From Tabrizicola sp. TH137 (GTDB lineage Bacteria > Pseudomonadota > Alphaproteobacteria > Rhodobacterales > Rhodobacteraceae), in the NCBI RefSeq assembly GCF_002855575.1, contig NZ_PKRQ01000006.1:248001-312000 (forward strand): a stretch of 64,000 nt of DNA, in the 5' to 3' direction. Below the pieces are notes generated by a model, which was given only the letters and a program-made list of their open reading frames with translations, was not told where the DNA came from and searched no databases. The position numbers were made by a program, and so were the translations under genes. This document shows positions 1 through 8,688 of this stretch, one piece after another (the stretch's first letter is position 1; the number at the start of each line of letters is the position of its first letter).

Positions 1-1730
1 GACAACCCCGCCGCCGAAACCGCCACGCCCGGCCTCGCGGCGGCAGCTTGAACCGCGACCGGGGCCGCGCCCCCCTCCTCCACCGATCCGATCCGGAACT
101 GCATCGGCAGCGCCGGTTGCGGCACGGGCAAAGCCGTCACCGCCGCCCCGTCCAGTGGCGCCACCGGCGCCGCGCTCTCTGGACGCGACAGCAGGTTCCG
201 CAGGTCGGCCGCCAGCCCGTCCAGCGATCCGATGGGGCCCAGACCCTCGACCACGACCTGCGCCGTGCCATCCCCACCGGCAGGCGCAGGCTCAATCCGC
301 CCGCCGATAACCTCCAGCACCTCCTGCAAGAGGCCCGTTTCGGGGGCTCGGCCCGCCGCAACATCCGCGACGACCTGATCGTAAAGCGCAGGGCTTCTCT
401 CGCGCAGACGATCCAGCGCAAGCGCAAGGGTGCCCGGCCCTCCGTCCAGTTGCGGCGCTGCGCCTTCGGTCGGCGGCACCGCAGGCGGCTGCCCGGCAAA
501 AAGCGACTGCGCATCCAGCTCGTTGGGTTCCGTCAGGGTTTCCGGGGCCACCACCCGGCCCGGCTCGGCGGCGGCAACCGGCCCCGTCCCGATGATCACC
601 GGCGCCGTGTCCACCTCGGCAGGCTGGTCCAGCGTCACGAAGCTGCGCAGCGGAATCTCCTGCGCGAAGCGCCGCGAATAGACGCCGATCAGCCCAACCC
701 AATTGTCCATCTTGTCGCGCGGCACGATCCCCGTCGCCTCGACAACCAGCCCGTCGAGGCGAAAGATCACCAGATCGGCCAGACCGGCATCCCCGGCAAT
801 GCTGCGCAATTCGGCCAGGATCGAGTCGGCCGTGCGGATTTCGCTGCGCAGCGAAGCAAGGCCGAAAACGCCGGTCTCGATGCTCTCGACCAGCCGCTCC
901 GCCGTCGCCGGATCAAGGATGGTCCCCGACAGCGTCAGGTTTCCGGCCTCGTCCAGCACGAAGCGCACCGGAAGCTGCAGGCTGTCGATCGTGCCCTGCA
1001 CATCGGCCCGCAGGTTCTCGCGCACATAGACGCGCAGCGTCGCGGGCAGGCCGCTTGCATCCAGGCTGTTCTGGATGGCGCGCCGCTCCACCTGCTCTTC
1101 GACATAGCCTTCGATGGCGATGGTCCCGTCCGCCCGCTGAACCACCGTCACCTTACCGGCAAAGGGCATCGCGGCGATCTCCTCGCGCAGGGTCGCAAGG
1201 GCCTGCACCGTCACATCCGCAGCCGATCGCTGCGCGGCATCACTGCCGAAACTGCCAAGGACGCCCACCACGGCAACGATCGCCAGAACGGAACCCGCAG
1301 CATAGATCGCGCGCTTCGGCACGGTTGCGATCAGGTCCTGCAAGGCCGCCGATGCCGCAGCCCGGCGCGGCGGCGCCGCCGGACTGGCCGGACCGAAGGC
1401 CGACCAGTTGGCATTCGGCCCGGCGATGACAAACTTCGACAAACCGGCCGAAATCGCATCCATCTGCGCGATCTCGCGCCAGGTTTCATCCCCGCGCGGG
1501 ACGGTCATGCCCGAAGCCGTGACCAGATCGCCCTGCCCCGCCCGCAATTCGACCTTGCCGTCCCGCAACCGGACATAGCCATGGATCGGCTGCAAGGCGA
1601 CATCGTCAAGCTGGATGTCGGCCTCCCCCCCGGAGCCGAAGCTGTAGGTCCCGTCGGACAGAAAGACCTCCGCCCCGAACTGGTTCCCGCTCAGGACCTT
1701 GAAGACGTTATCGCCGGTCAGTTCCGCCAT
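1..1730 (-). CDS. sctD: SctD, inner-membrane ring protein of the injectisome (partial, C-terminus beyond window)
   Basis: The reading frame opens with ATG at 1730 on the minus strand and stays open to the window edge, giving at least 576 codons. Residues 1-95 read as a forkhead-associated (FHA)-like cytoplasmic domain. A single membrane segment follows at about 141-162 (AIYAAGSVLAIVAVVGVLG), then repeated alpha/beta ring-building segments to about residue 395. This is the YscD/PrgH layout: SctD forms the outer inner-membrane ring around SctJ. Family members I know are about 400-430 residues, so the Pro/Ala/Gly-rich stretch after about residue 395 is an unusual C-terminal extension. The gene is divergent from sctC and has an operator plus -10 upstream (1839-1880). 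Family call is firm; the true end is not visible. Confidence 0.85.
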   Translation of the reverse strand, partial: MAELTGDNVFKVLSGNQFGAEVFLSDGTYSFGSGGEADIQLDDVALQPIHGYVRLRDGKVELRAGQGDLVTASGMTVPRGDETWREIAQMDAISAGLSKFVIAGPNANWSAFGPASPAAPPRRAAASAALQDLIATVPKRAIYAAGSVLAIVAVVGVLGSFGSDAAQRSAADVTVQALATLREEIAAMPFAGKVTVVQRADGTIAIEGYVEEQVERRAIQNSLDASGLPATLRVYVRENLRADVQGTIDSLQLPVRFVLDEAGNLTLSGTILDPATAERLVESIETGVFGLASLRSEIRTADSILAELRSIAGDAGLADLVIFRLDGLVVEATGIVPRDKMDNWVGLIGVYSRRFAQEIPLRSFVTLDQPAEVDTAPVIIGTGPVAAAEPGRVVAPETLTEPNELDAQSLFAGQPPAVPPTEGAAPQLDGGPGTLALALDRLRERSPALYDQVVADVAAGRAPETGLLQEVLEVIGGRIEPAPAGGDGTAQVVVEGLGPIGSLDGLAADLRNLLSRPESAAPVAPLDGAAVTALPVPQPALPMQFRIGSVEEGGAAPVAVQAAAARPGVAVSAAGL

Positions 1731-1838
1731 CACCCTCTTCCGGTGCTTGTCCCATCGCGCCATCCGATAGGGCCCCGCTGCCGGCAGGAACTGCTCCGGC
1801 GAGGGGGCTTGCAAACGGCCTGCACAACCTTGGGTGTC

Positions 1839-1880
1839 AGCCTAGCGCGCCAGACGCGGCGCAAACGTGTCATACGGCAC
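1839..1880 (-). promoter_or_regulatory. Crp-like operator and -10 for leftward sctD
   Basis: Read leftward, the 14-bp dyad GTGCCGTATGACAC (1880-1867) is followed by exactly 22 bp and then TAGGCT (1844-1839). This is the spacing of a class II Crp/Fnr promoter, with the site centred near -41.5. Read rightward the same dyad is GTGTCATACGGCAC but has no convincing -10 at 21-22 bp, so control of sctC from this site is uncertain. Confidence 0.6.
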
Positions 1881-1992
1881 TCTCCGCGCGCGGGTTTCAT
1901 GGTTGAACCTTCGTCAACGAAACGCGGGTCCTTGCGAGAGTGCGCTGAAACGTCAGGCAAGGGGCAATCGCTGGGATCGGGCGGGGAAGAAG

Positions 1993-4323
1993 ATGGCAGA
2001 CACTCGTGGCGAACGGATGCACCCGGCGCAGTCCGGAGGGGGGCGCTTGTCCCTCCGGCGCCTCCTGTCGCGCGGTCTGCTGGCCTCCGCAGCCCTCGCC
2101 GCGCTGGTCGCCTGCTCCGACGGGATGCAGGTCGAAGCGCAGCGCAAGGCCCTGGTCGTGGTCCGCGATCCGGCCACCGGGGCCGAACTTATCACCACCG
2201 CGCCGGAAGCGCAGAAGATCAACTTCTTCTCGCGCGAGAACCTGCGCGCCACCAGCTTCTCGGGCAATGCAAATCCCCGCTTCGGGGCCAATACCTCCGG
2301 CGATCCGACAGGCTTCCTCGACACCCGCAGTTCCAACCGCGAGCCCGGCGACATGGAGGCCAATCGCGGTGCCTTCTACACTGAAGTCGGCGGAAGCGAG
2401 GTCGTCATCCAGCCCATCCCGCCCCAGCGCATCCTCGGCGGCCAGTGGCAGGGAACGCTGGACAATGCCACGGTCCAGCTCGAATTCACCGACGAACCGC
2501 TCGGTTCGGTCGTGCAGCGCGTGCTGGGGGGCATCCTCGGGGTGAATTACAACATCGGCACCGGGCTGGAAGGGACCGTCACCTTCCGCTCGGAAGAGCG
2601 TTTCACCAAGAAACAGGTGCTCGATGCGCTTTCCGATATTCTCGCCCGCAACGGCTATCTGATGCAGTATTTCAACGGGGTCTATCACATCGGCCGCCCG
2701 GAAGAGATGCAGACGCTCACCGGCATCCGCGGCCTCTCCTCCTCCGAGGCCGAAGAGACGACGGTGCTGCGCCTCCGCCGCCAGGCCCCCGACAATCTGG
2801 CCGACATCATCAACGCCATCCTGCCTGCCGGCACGAACATCCAGCTTGTCGATGACGGCAACGGCGTGCTGATCAACGGCGATCCCGATCAGTTCGCCGC
2901 GATCGAAGGCCTCGTGAATGTCGTGATGGGCGACAACCAGCTTGGTCATCTGGCCATCCTGCCCCTGCGCCGCTCTCCGCCCGACGTGGTCGCGGACCGG
3001 CTCACCACGATCTACGAAAGGCGGGCGAATGAACTGGTCCTCGTGCCGGTCGAAACCATTCCCGGCATTCTCGTCATGGCCGCACAGCCCAGCCTGATCC
3101 AGGAAGTCCAGACCATCGCCCGGCAACTCGATGTCGAAAACCGCGACACGCCCAAGGTCCGGGTGATCCAGTTGCGCTATCTCGACCCGTCCGAACTGGC
3201 GGATCAGCTCAACAGCCTCGTGGATTCGGAATCCGTCGGTCCGGGGCCCTCCGGCCCGGTCTCCGACCGCGACCTGTCCAACATCGTCTCGGCCGCCATC
3301 GACCGCGCCAATCCAGTCAGCACCCCCTCGGGCGAAGAGGGCGAAGGCAACATCGCCATCCCGCCCTCGCGCTTCGTCGGAGCGAATGCCGGACAGGGCG
3401 CTGCCGCCCAACCCGAAGCCGAGGCCCGCACCGAACGCCCCGGCGCGGGCGCGGGCATCAGCTTCAGCCCCGATGACCGCAACAGGGCGCTGCTCGTCCG
3501 GTCCACCTTTGCCGAATTCCAGCAGATCCAGGAAGTCGTCAAATCCATGGATGTCCCGCTGTCGCAGGTGGCCATCGAGGCGACGATCCTCGAAGTCGAT
3601 ATCAGCGACGAACTGCAATACGGCGTTCAGGCCTTCCTCACCCGCAACGGCTTTACCGGGCGCTCCTCCGACACCTCCGGGGCCGCCATGCCCGAAGGCG
3701 GCGGCTTCGCCTCGACCCTCAGCGTCGTGCGCGGCGACACCAGCATCGACCTCGTGCTTCAGGCGCTGCAAAGCGTGACGGATGTGAAGGTGATCTCCTC
3801 GCCTTACCTGACCGTGGTCGATGGCGCGACCTCGCGCCTGTCGGTGGGCGACCAGATCCCCTTCACCATCGCCTCGCAGACCTCGAACTCCAACGGCACC
3901 GTGACGGTCACCCAGGAAACCGATCTGCGCGATGTCGGCGTGATCCTCAGCGTGACCCCGCGCGTGAGCCCGGACAATTCCGTCCTGCTTGAGATCACGC
4001 AGGAAGTCTCCTCCGCGCGCGAGGTTTCGACGGCCGCCGGGTCCAATCCCGTCATCGCGCAGCGCAGCATCACCAGCCAGATCATCGTGCAGTCCGGCAG
4101 TTCGGTCCTGCTCGGCGGCCTGATGCAGGAACGCACAGAAACGACCGAGAACGGCATCCCCGTGATCCGCCGCATCCCGATCCTCGGCGAGGCGTTCAAC
4201 CGGACCGAAGACACCCAGTCGCGCAGCGAGCTTCTGGTGATGATCACCCCGCGCGTGGTGCGGACGGATACGCAGATGAACGACATCACCCGCAAGCTGC
4301 GCCTTGCCATCGGGATGAACTGA
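1993..4323 (+). CDS. sctC: SctC, lipoprotein secretin with GspD-like architecture
   Basis: Outer-membrane secretin ring of the injectisome, 776 residues from ATG 1993. An in-frame ATG at 1867 overlaps the operator, and a GGGGAAG ribosome site sits just before 1993. The N-terminus has a lipoprotein signal with lipobox LVAC (Cys41), which suggests self-targeting without a pilotin. An N0 domain at about 157-240 is followed by repeated N1-N3-type domains to about 410, an acidic/Gly/Pro linker, and a secretin core from about 525 (VAIEATILEVD) through IPFTIA to the closing IPILGEAF and LLVMITPRVV motifs. These features look more like type II/type IV pilus secretins than YscC. The sctD/sctC arrangement assigns it to the injectisome. 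Confidence 0.9.
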   Translation: MADTRGERMHPAQSGGGRLSLRRLLSRGLLASAALAALVACSDGMQVEAQRKALVVVRDPATGAELITTAPEAQKINFFSRENLRATSFSGNANPRFGANTSGDPTGFLDTRSSNREPGDMEANRGAFYTEVGGSEVVIQPIPPQRILGGQWQGTLDNATVQLEFTDEPLGSVVQRVLGGILGVNYNIGTGLEGTVTFRSEERFTKKQVLDALSDILARNGYLMQYFNGVYHIGRPEEMQTLTGIRGLSSSEAEETTVLRLRRQAPDNLADIINAILPAGTNIQLVDDGNGVLINGDPDQFAAIEGLVNVVMGDNQLGHLAILPLRRSPPDVVADRLTTIYERRANELVLVPVETIPGILVMAAQPSLIQEVQTIARQLDVENRDTPKVRVIQLRYLDPSELADQLNSLVDSESVGPGPSGPVSDRDLSNIVSAAIDRANPVSTPSGEEGEGNIAIPPSRFVGANAGQGAAAQPEAEARTERPGAGAGISFSPDDRNRALLVRSTFAEFQQIQEVVKSMDVPLSQVAIEATILEVDISDELQYGVQAFLTRNGFTGRSSDTSGAAMPEGGGFASTLSVVRGDTSIDLVLQALQSVTDVKVISSPYLTVVDGATSRLSVGDQIPFTIASQTSNSNGTVTVTQETDLRDVGVILSVTPRVSPDNSVLLEITQEVSSAREVSTAAGSNPVIAQRSITSQIIVQSGSSVLLGGLMQERTETTENGIPVIRRIPILGEAFNRTEDTQSRSELLVMITPRVVRTDTQMNDITRKLRLAIGMN

Positions 4324-4355
4324 TACGCCACGGCATGGCCGCAGCCGCCACGCCC

Positions 4356-5180
4356 TCAGGGCCGTTCGGCCCCCACCCGCAGGATTTCGTAGAAGCGGTC
4401 GAAAAAGACCTCGACCATCGCCTGTTCGCCCACCGCGTGATCCATCATGATGGGCAGGTAGAACAGCAGGATAAGCATGGCGATGGCGCTCTTGATCGGC
4501 ATGGCCAGGATGAAGACCTGAATCTGCGGGGCAAAGCGGCTGATCATCGCAAGCGCGAATTCCGCAAGGAACATGATCACCACGACCGGCGCAGACAGCA
4601 GGATCGCCAGCATCGTCCCGCGATCAAGGATTTCAAGCATGAGGGCCGGAAAGGACGCATCCCGCCCGATCGGCAGCAACCGATCGACAGGCCATTGCGC
4701 ATAGCTTTCATACAGCAGGCCAAGCACCACCAGAAACCCGCCCAGGGCGAAGAAATAGGTCACGAAGGCCTGCGAAAAGAGAAGGCCCATCGGCGATGCC
4801 TCATGCCCCTGAAGAGGGTCTATGGACGACGCGATGGCCGTGCCGCGCTGGTTGTCGATATAGGTTCCCGCGGCCTGGATGGCCCAGAACATCCAGAACA
4901 CCAGATAGCCCAGCACAACGCCAATCGCGACTTCCTTGGCGAAATAGACCATGAAGGACGGCACATCCGCCGTGAAGACCTGCGCCTCGGCCTGTAGCCC
5001 CGGCACCAGCGGCGCCGTCAGCACCATGATCACCACGTTGCGCGCGATCCTCGGCATCACCTGCGGGTTCAGCAACTGGCTTGCGATCAGAAAGGCATAG
5101 GCCCGCGGCAAGGCCATCAGATAGGCCAGAACCTGATCCCTGAACGCCTCGTAAAGAAGGACGACACCCGCAAACTCCAT
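4356..5180 (-). CDS. sctT: SctT, export apparatus membrane protein
   Basis: A 274-residue polytopic membrane protein of the SctT/FliR/YscT family. With SctR and SctS it builds the helical export gate in the inner membrane. Several long hydrophobic segments are visible (VAIGVVLGYLVFWMFW, FFALGGFLVVLGLLY, IMFLAEFALAMI). Length matches the family (about 260 residues). It starts at ATG 5180, is convergent with sctC (stops about 30 bp apart) and divergent from sctW. It is detached from sctRS, unlike Yersinia where sctRSTU are contiguous. The dyad at 5247-5260 has a -10 only on the sctW side, so the sctT promoter is not identified. Confidence 0.9.
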   Translation of the reverse strand: MEFAGVVLLYEAFRDQVLAYLMALPRAYAFLIASQLLNPQVMPRIARNVVIMVLTAPLVPGLQAEAQVFTADVPSFMVYFAKEVAIGVVLGYLVFWMFWAIQAAGTYIDNQRGTAIASSIDPLQGHEASPMGLLFSQAFVTYFFALGGFLVVLGLLYESYAQWPVDRLLPIGRDASFPALMLEILDRGTMLAILLSAPVVVIMFLAEFALAMISRFAPQIQVFILAMPIKSAIAMLILLFYLPIMMDHAVGEQAMVEVFFDRFYEILRVGAERP

Positions 5181-5246
5181 GCCGCAGAGACTGGTCCACC
5201 CCGCCCGCCCTTGGCAAGCGGGGCCGGACCGCCGCGCCTTCTGCGG

Positions 5247-5287
5247 GTGTCATACGGCACCCCCGGCGCGTGCAGTCTTGCTAGCCT
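5247..5287 (+). promoter_or_regulatory. Crp-like operator and -10 for sctW
   Basis: GTGTCATACGGCAC (5247-5260), 21 bp, then TAGCCT (5282-5287). The predicted start near 5294 leaves a short leader containing a GGAGG ribosome site before ATG 5310. The dyad is identical to the one at 1867-1880. Confidence 0.65.
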
Positions 5288-5309
5288 GCCGTCATCGCAG
5301 GAGGCCCAC

Positions 5310-6512
5310 ATGAGTATCACGTCATCTTCCGAAGTCATCCGCGCCCAGCTTTCCGTCAACAACGCCACCTCAATCGTCGGCAGCGAGATCATGGCCAATG
5401 CCATGGGCAAGGATCAGCGGACGAACGAAGCCGTCCGCGTCACCCCGACGAAATCGGACCTGACCGACGCGCTCGAGGAACTGGGGATGAGCGTGGCCCA
5501 TCGCGGCAAGCCCGACATCGACAAGATCAAGGCCCGCCGCGGCGCCGGATCGGATGTCAACGCCCTGTCCCGCATCGCCGATTACCTCGACCAGCTTCCC
5601 GGCCTGCCGAGCGAGGAGAAGTACAAGCAACTCGTTGACAAGCTCCAGCAGTTCCAGCAGCGCATGGATCTGTCCTCCGGCGGCAGCGGCGGCGACGGCC
5701 AGATCACGGCCGACGATATCCGCAAGATGCTGGCCGAATATGACGGCGACATCACGCATCAGGCCTATGCCCTCGAACGCCTCCGCAGCGAGGCCATGTC
5801 GCAGGGCGCCGCGCCCTCGGTCCTGGCCGCGCTGGATCAGCTTCGCGCCGAATTCAGCCGGCCCGAAACCATGCGCGACATCCGCGCCGGTCTCGTCTCC
5901 GGGCGCGAGGCGCACCGGATCGGCGATCGTTTCGGCTCCGATCCCTCCAGCTTCCGCGACAGCTACCGCGAGCTTCTGCGTGAACCTTCGCCGCGCCTTG
6001 GCCCCATCTTCGACACGCTCCGCAAGTTCAGCCTGTCGGACTCCTTCGACGAGGTCATCGAAAGCTTCCTCAAGGTCGCCGGCAATGATCTGGCCAGCGC
6101 GGGCCCCTCCTCCGACCCGATCCTTCTGGGGGCGCTGGTTTCGGAACTCTCGAAACTCAAGAACCTCCGCACCGTCCTGAAATCCTCCGAAGACATGGCG
6201 GCAAAGCTGGATCGCACCTTCCCGCCCGGCTCCGGCACCGTCCGCCCCAGCGGCGAAGAGATTGCCTCCCGCCTCCTGCATTTCGCGGGCATGTCGGTTC
6301 CCGGCTTCACCGATGCCAACGCCCTGCTGCGCGGCTACGAGGGCGAACCGCCCGAGGTGCCGGTCATGTTGGTGAACCTCCTGCGCAACCAGCACTCCCT
6401 TCTGCCCGACAGCGTGATGCCCTCGCTCCAGGCACATGAACAGCAGTCGCGCCTGCTCCTCAATCTTTCGGATCGCGTGGTCGAGACGGAAGAAAAGGCC
6501 TTCGGCGGCTGA
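5310..6512 (+). CDS. sctW: SctW-like gatekeeper (YopN/InvE/HrpJ family)
   Basis: A 400-residue soluble, mainly helical protein. SctW gatekeepers sit at the SctV export gate and hold back effectors until translocators have gone out or host contact occurs. ATG 5310 is chosen because GGAGG lies 6-8 bp upstream and a promoter-like element lies just before; the longer open frame from 5211 would start upstream of the predicted transcript. The N-terminus is Ser/Thr/Asn-rich and uncharged, as in secreted T3SS substrates. The HrpJ-like helical repeats lie roughly between residues 80 and 380. It is followed after 4 bp by a small chaperone-like gene, as yopN is paired with small chaperones. The family call rests on composition, length and context as much as on motifs. 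Confidence 0.72.
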   Translation: MSITSSSEVIRAQLSVNNATSIVGSEIMANAMGKDQRTNEAVRVTPTKSDLTDALEELGMSVAHRGKPDIDKIKARRGAGSDVNALSRIADYLDQLPGLPSEEKYKQLVDKLQQFQQRMDLSSGGSGGDGQITADDIRKMLAEYDGDITHQAYALERLRSEAMSQGAAPSVLAALDQLRAEFSRPETMRDIRAGLVSGREAHRIGDRFGSDPSSFRDSYRELLREPSPRLGPIFDTLRKFSLSDSFDEVIESFLKVAGNDLASAGPSSDPILLGALVSELSKLKNLRTVLKSSEDMAAKLDRTFPPGSGTVRPSGEEIASRLLHFAGMSVPGFTDANALLRGYEGEPPEVPVMLVNLLRNQHSLLPDSVMPSLQAHEQQSRLLLNLSDRVVETEEKAFGG

Positions 6513-6516
6513 TCCC

Positions 6517-6897
6517 GTGTCACGTCTTGGCAATGCCGCGAAATCCACCATCTCGCAATTCGCCGGAACGCTCGGCCTGACGGCGCGGGAAAGCGAGGAT
6601 GGCAGTTTCGGCTTCGACTTTTCCGAAACCGGCCGCCTCACCGTCATGCCGGACAGCGAAGGTCGGCATGTGCTCGTCAGCATCACCCGGCGCACGATGC
6701 TTGACGGCGTGGTGGCTCTCGCCCGCCTTGCCGCCATGGCCGGGCCTCTGCCGGATGGGCGCATGGTCCAGGCCGGGCTCACATCGACCGATCAACCTGT
6801 CCTCGTGATCGCTCTTCCCGATCAGGATTTCAGCGTCCCCACCCTCGACCGCGCCCTGAACGACCTGCGCGCCATCTACGACTCGCTCGGATTCTAG
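6517..6897 (+). CDS. Small CesT/SycN-like type III chaperone, probably for SctW
   Basis: A 126-residue protein starting at GTG 6517, 4 bp after the sctW stop, so the two are probably translated together. The sequence alternates an N-terminal helix (NAAKSTISQFAGTLGL), several beta strands (GSFGFDFSETGRLTV, GRHVLVSITRR), a helix and a closing strand plus helix. That matches the small, dimeric class I type III chaperone fold. No catalytic motif is visible. By position the likely client is SctW, comparable to SycN/YscB with YopN. The fold is inferred from pattern only; a plain hypothetical is the alternative. Confidence 0.55.
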   Translation: MSRLGNAAKSTISQFAGTLGLTARESEDGSFGFDFSETGRLTVMPDSEGRHVLVSITRRTMLDGVVALARLAAMAGPLPDGRMVQAGLTSTDQPVLVIALPDQDFSVPTLDRALNDLRAIYDSLGF

Positions 6898-6909
6898 CCC
6901 TGCCAGGCT

Positions 6910-6950
6910 GTGCTCTACAGCACTCTGCCGGGATGGGCATCTGCTATCGT
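6910..6950 (+). promoter_or_regulatory. Crp-like operator and -10 for the translocator operon
   Basis: GTGCTCTACAGCAC (6910-6923) has perfectly complementary outer half-sites (GTGCT/AGCAC). It is followed by 21 bp and TATCGT (6945-6950). The predicted start near 6957 lies downstream of the first in-frame ATG (6933), which supports choosing ATG 6999 for the next gene. Confidence 0.6.
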
Positions 6951-6998
6951 TTCCACCACCGGCTCATGCTGCGAATGCCCAATCTGCAAAGGTTCAAG

Positions 6999-7550
6999 AT
7001 GGCCGACCTTCCGGAAACTCCGCCGGGGATATCGACAGACCGGATCGCCGCGCTGATCGGCGAAGCTGTCGATCAGTTCCTCAAGGACATCAAGGCGGAC
7101 GAAAACCCGATCGTCCGCGACATGATGGAAGGTCTGACCGTCGCACAGGCGATGGGCCTGACCCGCGACGAACTCGAGGCGCTCTATGCCGCGGCCTTTC
7201 GCCTGCTGGCGGCGGGCAACTTCGCTGCGGCGGTCGACTCCTTCGGCTATCTGGTGATGATCGACCCTCTCCATGCGCCCAACCACTATTGCCTTGGCGT
7301 GGCCTGGCAGGGGATGGGCCGCATCAAGGATGCCGAACGGGAATTCGTGAATTTCCTCGCGCTCGATGCCACCAATCCCGACGGCTATCTCCGCCTCGGG
7401 GAATGCTATCTGCACCGCGGCGCCACCGCCCTTGCCCGCGAGGCGTTCGAACTGGCCGAGGCCGAATGTCGGAACGGCCATGGGGACGGCATCGCACTGG
7501 AAGAAGCCCGCGCAAAGCTTGCGCTCTTGAACAAGGACGCCACGGCATGA
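6999..7550 (+). CDS. LcrH/SycD-type translocator chaperone with TPRs
   Basis: A 183-residue protein from ATG 6999, with AAAGG upstream; start codons at 6933-6975 lie before or at the predicted transcript start. The core (GLTRDELEALYAAAFRLLAAG, FAAAVDSFGYLVMIDP, YCLGVAWQGMGRIKDAEREF, YLRLGECYLHRG) is three tandem tetratricopeptide repeats in the register of SycD/LcrH/IpgC class II chaperones, which keep the hydrophobic translocators soluble before export. The stop overlaps the start of sctE (ATGA), so chaperone and client are translationally coupled, as in lcrH-yopBD. High confidence for class II chaperone. Confidence 0.88.
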   Translation: MADLPETPPGISTDRIAALIGEAVDQFLKDIKADENPIVRDMMEGLTVAQAMGLTRDELEALYAAAFRLLAAGNFAAAVDSFGYLVMIDPLHAPNHYCLGVAWQGMGRIKDAEREFVNFLALDATNPDGYLRLGECYLHRGATALAREAFELAEAECRNGHGDGIALEEARAKLALLNKDATA

Positions 7551-8662
7551 ACACCCCCGTTTCCCAACCCACGACCCGGCCGGGGACCATCGGGCAGACC
7601 GGCACCTCGACAGGCGGCGTGACGCAATCCAGCCAGACCAGCCAGACCCAGACCACCACCGGCACCGGCGTCATCGGCTCCGTCGGACCTGTCCCCGATC
7701 AGGCCAGTCCGGTCTATACCAACCTGATCCAGCAGCTTCGGTCCTTCCTGCCCAATACGACGGTGGACGACTTCGAGGCGATGCTGGCCAAGGCCACGTC
7801 CAAGCTGAAGGACGCGATCACCACCGTCCAGGAAGGCCGCGCCAACAACGAGATGGAATCCAAGCGCGTCTCGATCAAGGAGAACGAAGCCAAGATCGAC
7901 GAGTCCAAGAAAAAGCTCGACGAGGCGGAAGCGAAACGCAATTCCGGCAACATCTTCGACATCCTGTCGCTTGTGTTTCAGGCGATCGGCGCCGCCCTTC
8001 TCACCGCATTGGGCGCCGCGCTGATGGCCACCGGCGTGGGCGGCGGACTGGGCGGGATGCTGCTGGCCTCGGGCATCATGATGATGGTCAGCTTCGTGAA
8101 CTCGGTCACGTCAAAAGAGAATGAAGGCGCGGGCATCCTGGGCTCCATCGTCAAGGCTGCCGGGGGTGACGACAAGGCGGTGATGGCCGCCGACGGGGCC
8201 TTTGCCGCCGCCATGCTGATTGCCGCCATCGCGATGATCCCGGTTGCGGCCAAGGCGGTCCCTGCGACGGTAGCCGACATGTCGGCAAAGCTGTCGAAAA
8301 TGGCCGAGACCCTTGGCCGCACGCTTGCAAGCATCTTGGGCGAAGTGCTGACGAAGGTCACGCAGGCGGCAAAGCCGCTCGGGCTTGCGCTTCAGACCGT
8401 CACCAGCACGCTGGATGCAGGCACACAGATCGGCTCCTCGGGCATGGGCCTGGCAGCCACCATCGATAAGAACGAGGCGACGAAGCTGCGCGCCGAAAGC
8501 ACCGAGATTCAGGCCATGATGCAGCAGCTTGACGATATCATCGACATGGCCCTGACCCTGCTCATGCAGATCAACGGCAACATGCAGGGCATGCTCGATC
8601 AACTCTCGGACATGATGAAAGACACCGGAGACACGCTCTCCAACACCCGGTTTGCCGGCTAA
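7547..8662 (+). CDS. sctE: SctE, major translocon protein (YopB/IpaB/SipB-like)
   Basis: A 371-residue protein from ATG 7547. Residues 1-50 are Thr/Ser/Gln/Gly-rich and almost uncharged, the expected non-cleaved secretion leader. Residues 85-132 form a charged coiled coil (heptads through KRVSIKENEAKIDESKKKLDEAE is not written in full here). Two hydrophobic blocks follow at about 137-187 and 215-240, and the C-terminus is an amphipathic Met/Gln-rich helix. Coiled coil followed by two membrane segments is the hallmark of the larger pore-forming translocator. It lies between its chaperone gene and sctB. It would be secreted through the needle and inserted into the target-cell membrane. Confidence 0.85.
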   Translation: MNTPVSQPTTRPGTIGQTGTSTGGVTQSSQTSQTQTTTGTGVIGSVGPVPDQASPVYTNLIQQLRSFLPNTTVDDFEAMLAKATSKLKDAITTVQEGRANNEMESKRVSIKENEAKIDESKKKLDEAEAKRNSGNIFDILSLVFQAIGAALLTALGAALMATGVGGGLGGMLLASGIMMMVSFVNSVTSKENEGAGILGSIVKAAGGDDKAVMAADGAFAAAMLIAAIAMIPVAAKAVPATVADMSAKLSKMAETLGRTLASILGEVLTKVTQAAKPLGLALQTVTSTLDAGTQIGSSGMGLAATIDKNEATKLRAESTEIQAMMQQLDDIIDMALTLLMQINGNMQGMLDQLSDMMKDTGDTLSNTRFAG

Positions 8663-8688
8663 GGCAGTTTCAGTGAAAGGTTGATCAG

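Noticed and set aside
48-2384. 778-codon open frame on the plus strand
   Set aside because: Antisense shadow of sctD and then out of frame with sctC; composition (Arg/His/Pro-rich) is typical of a non-coding frame in GC-rich DNA.
1897-3771. 624-codon frame antisense to sctC
   Set aside because: The plus-strand product has a lipobox and full secretin domains; the antisense product has no recognisable pattern.
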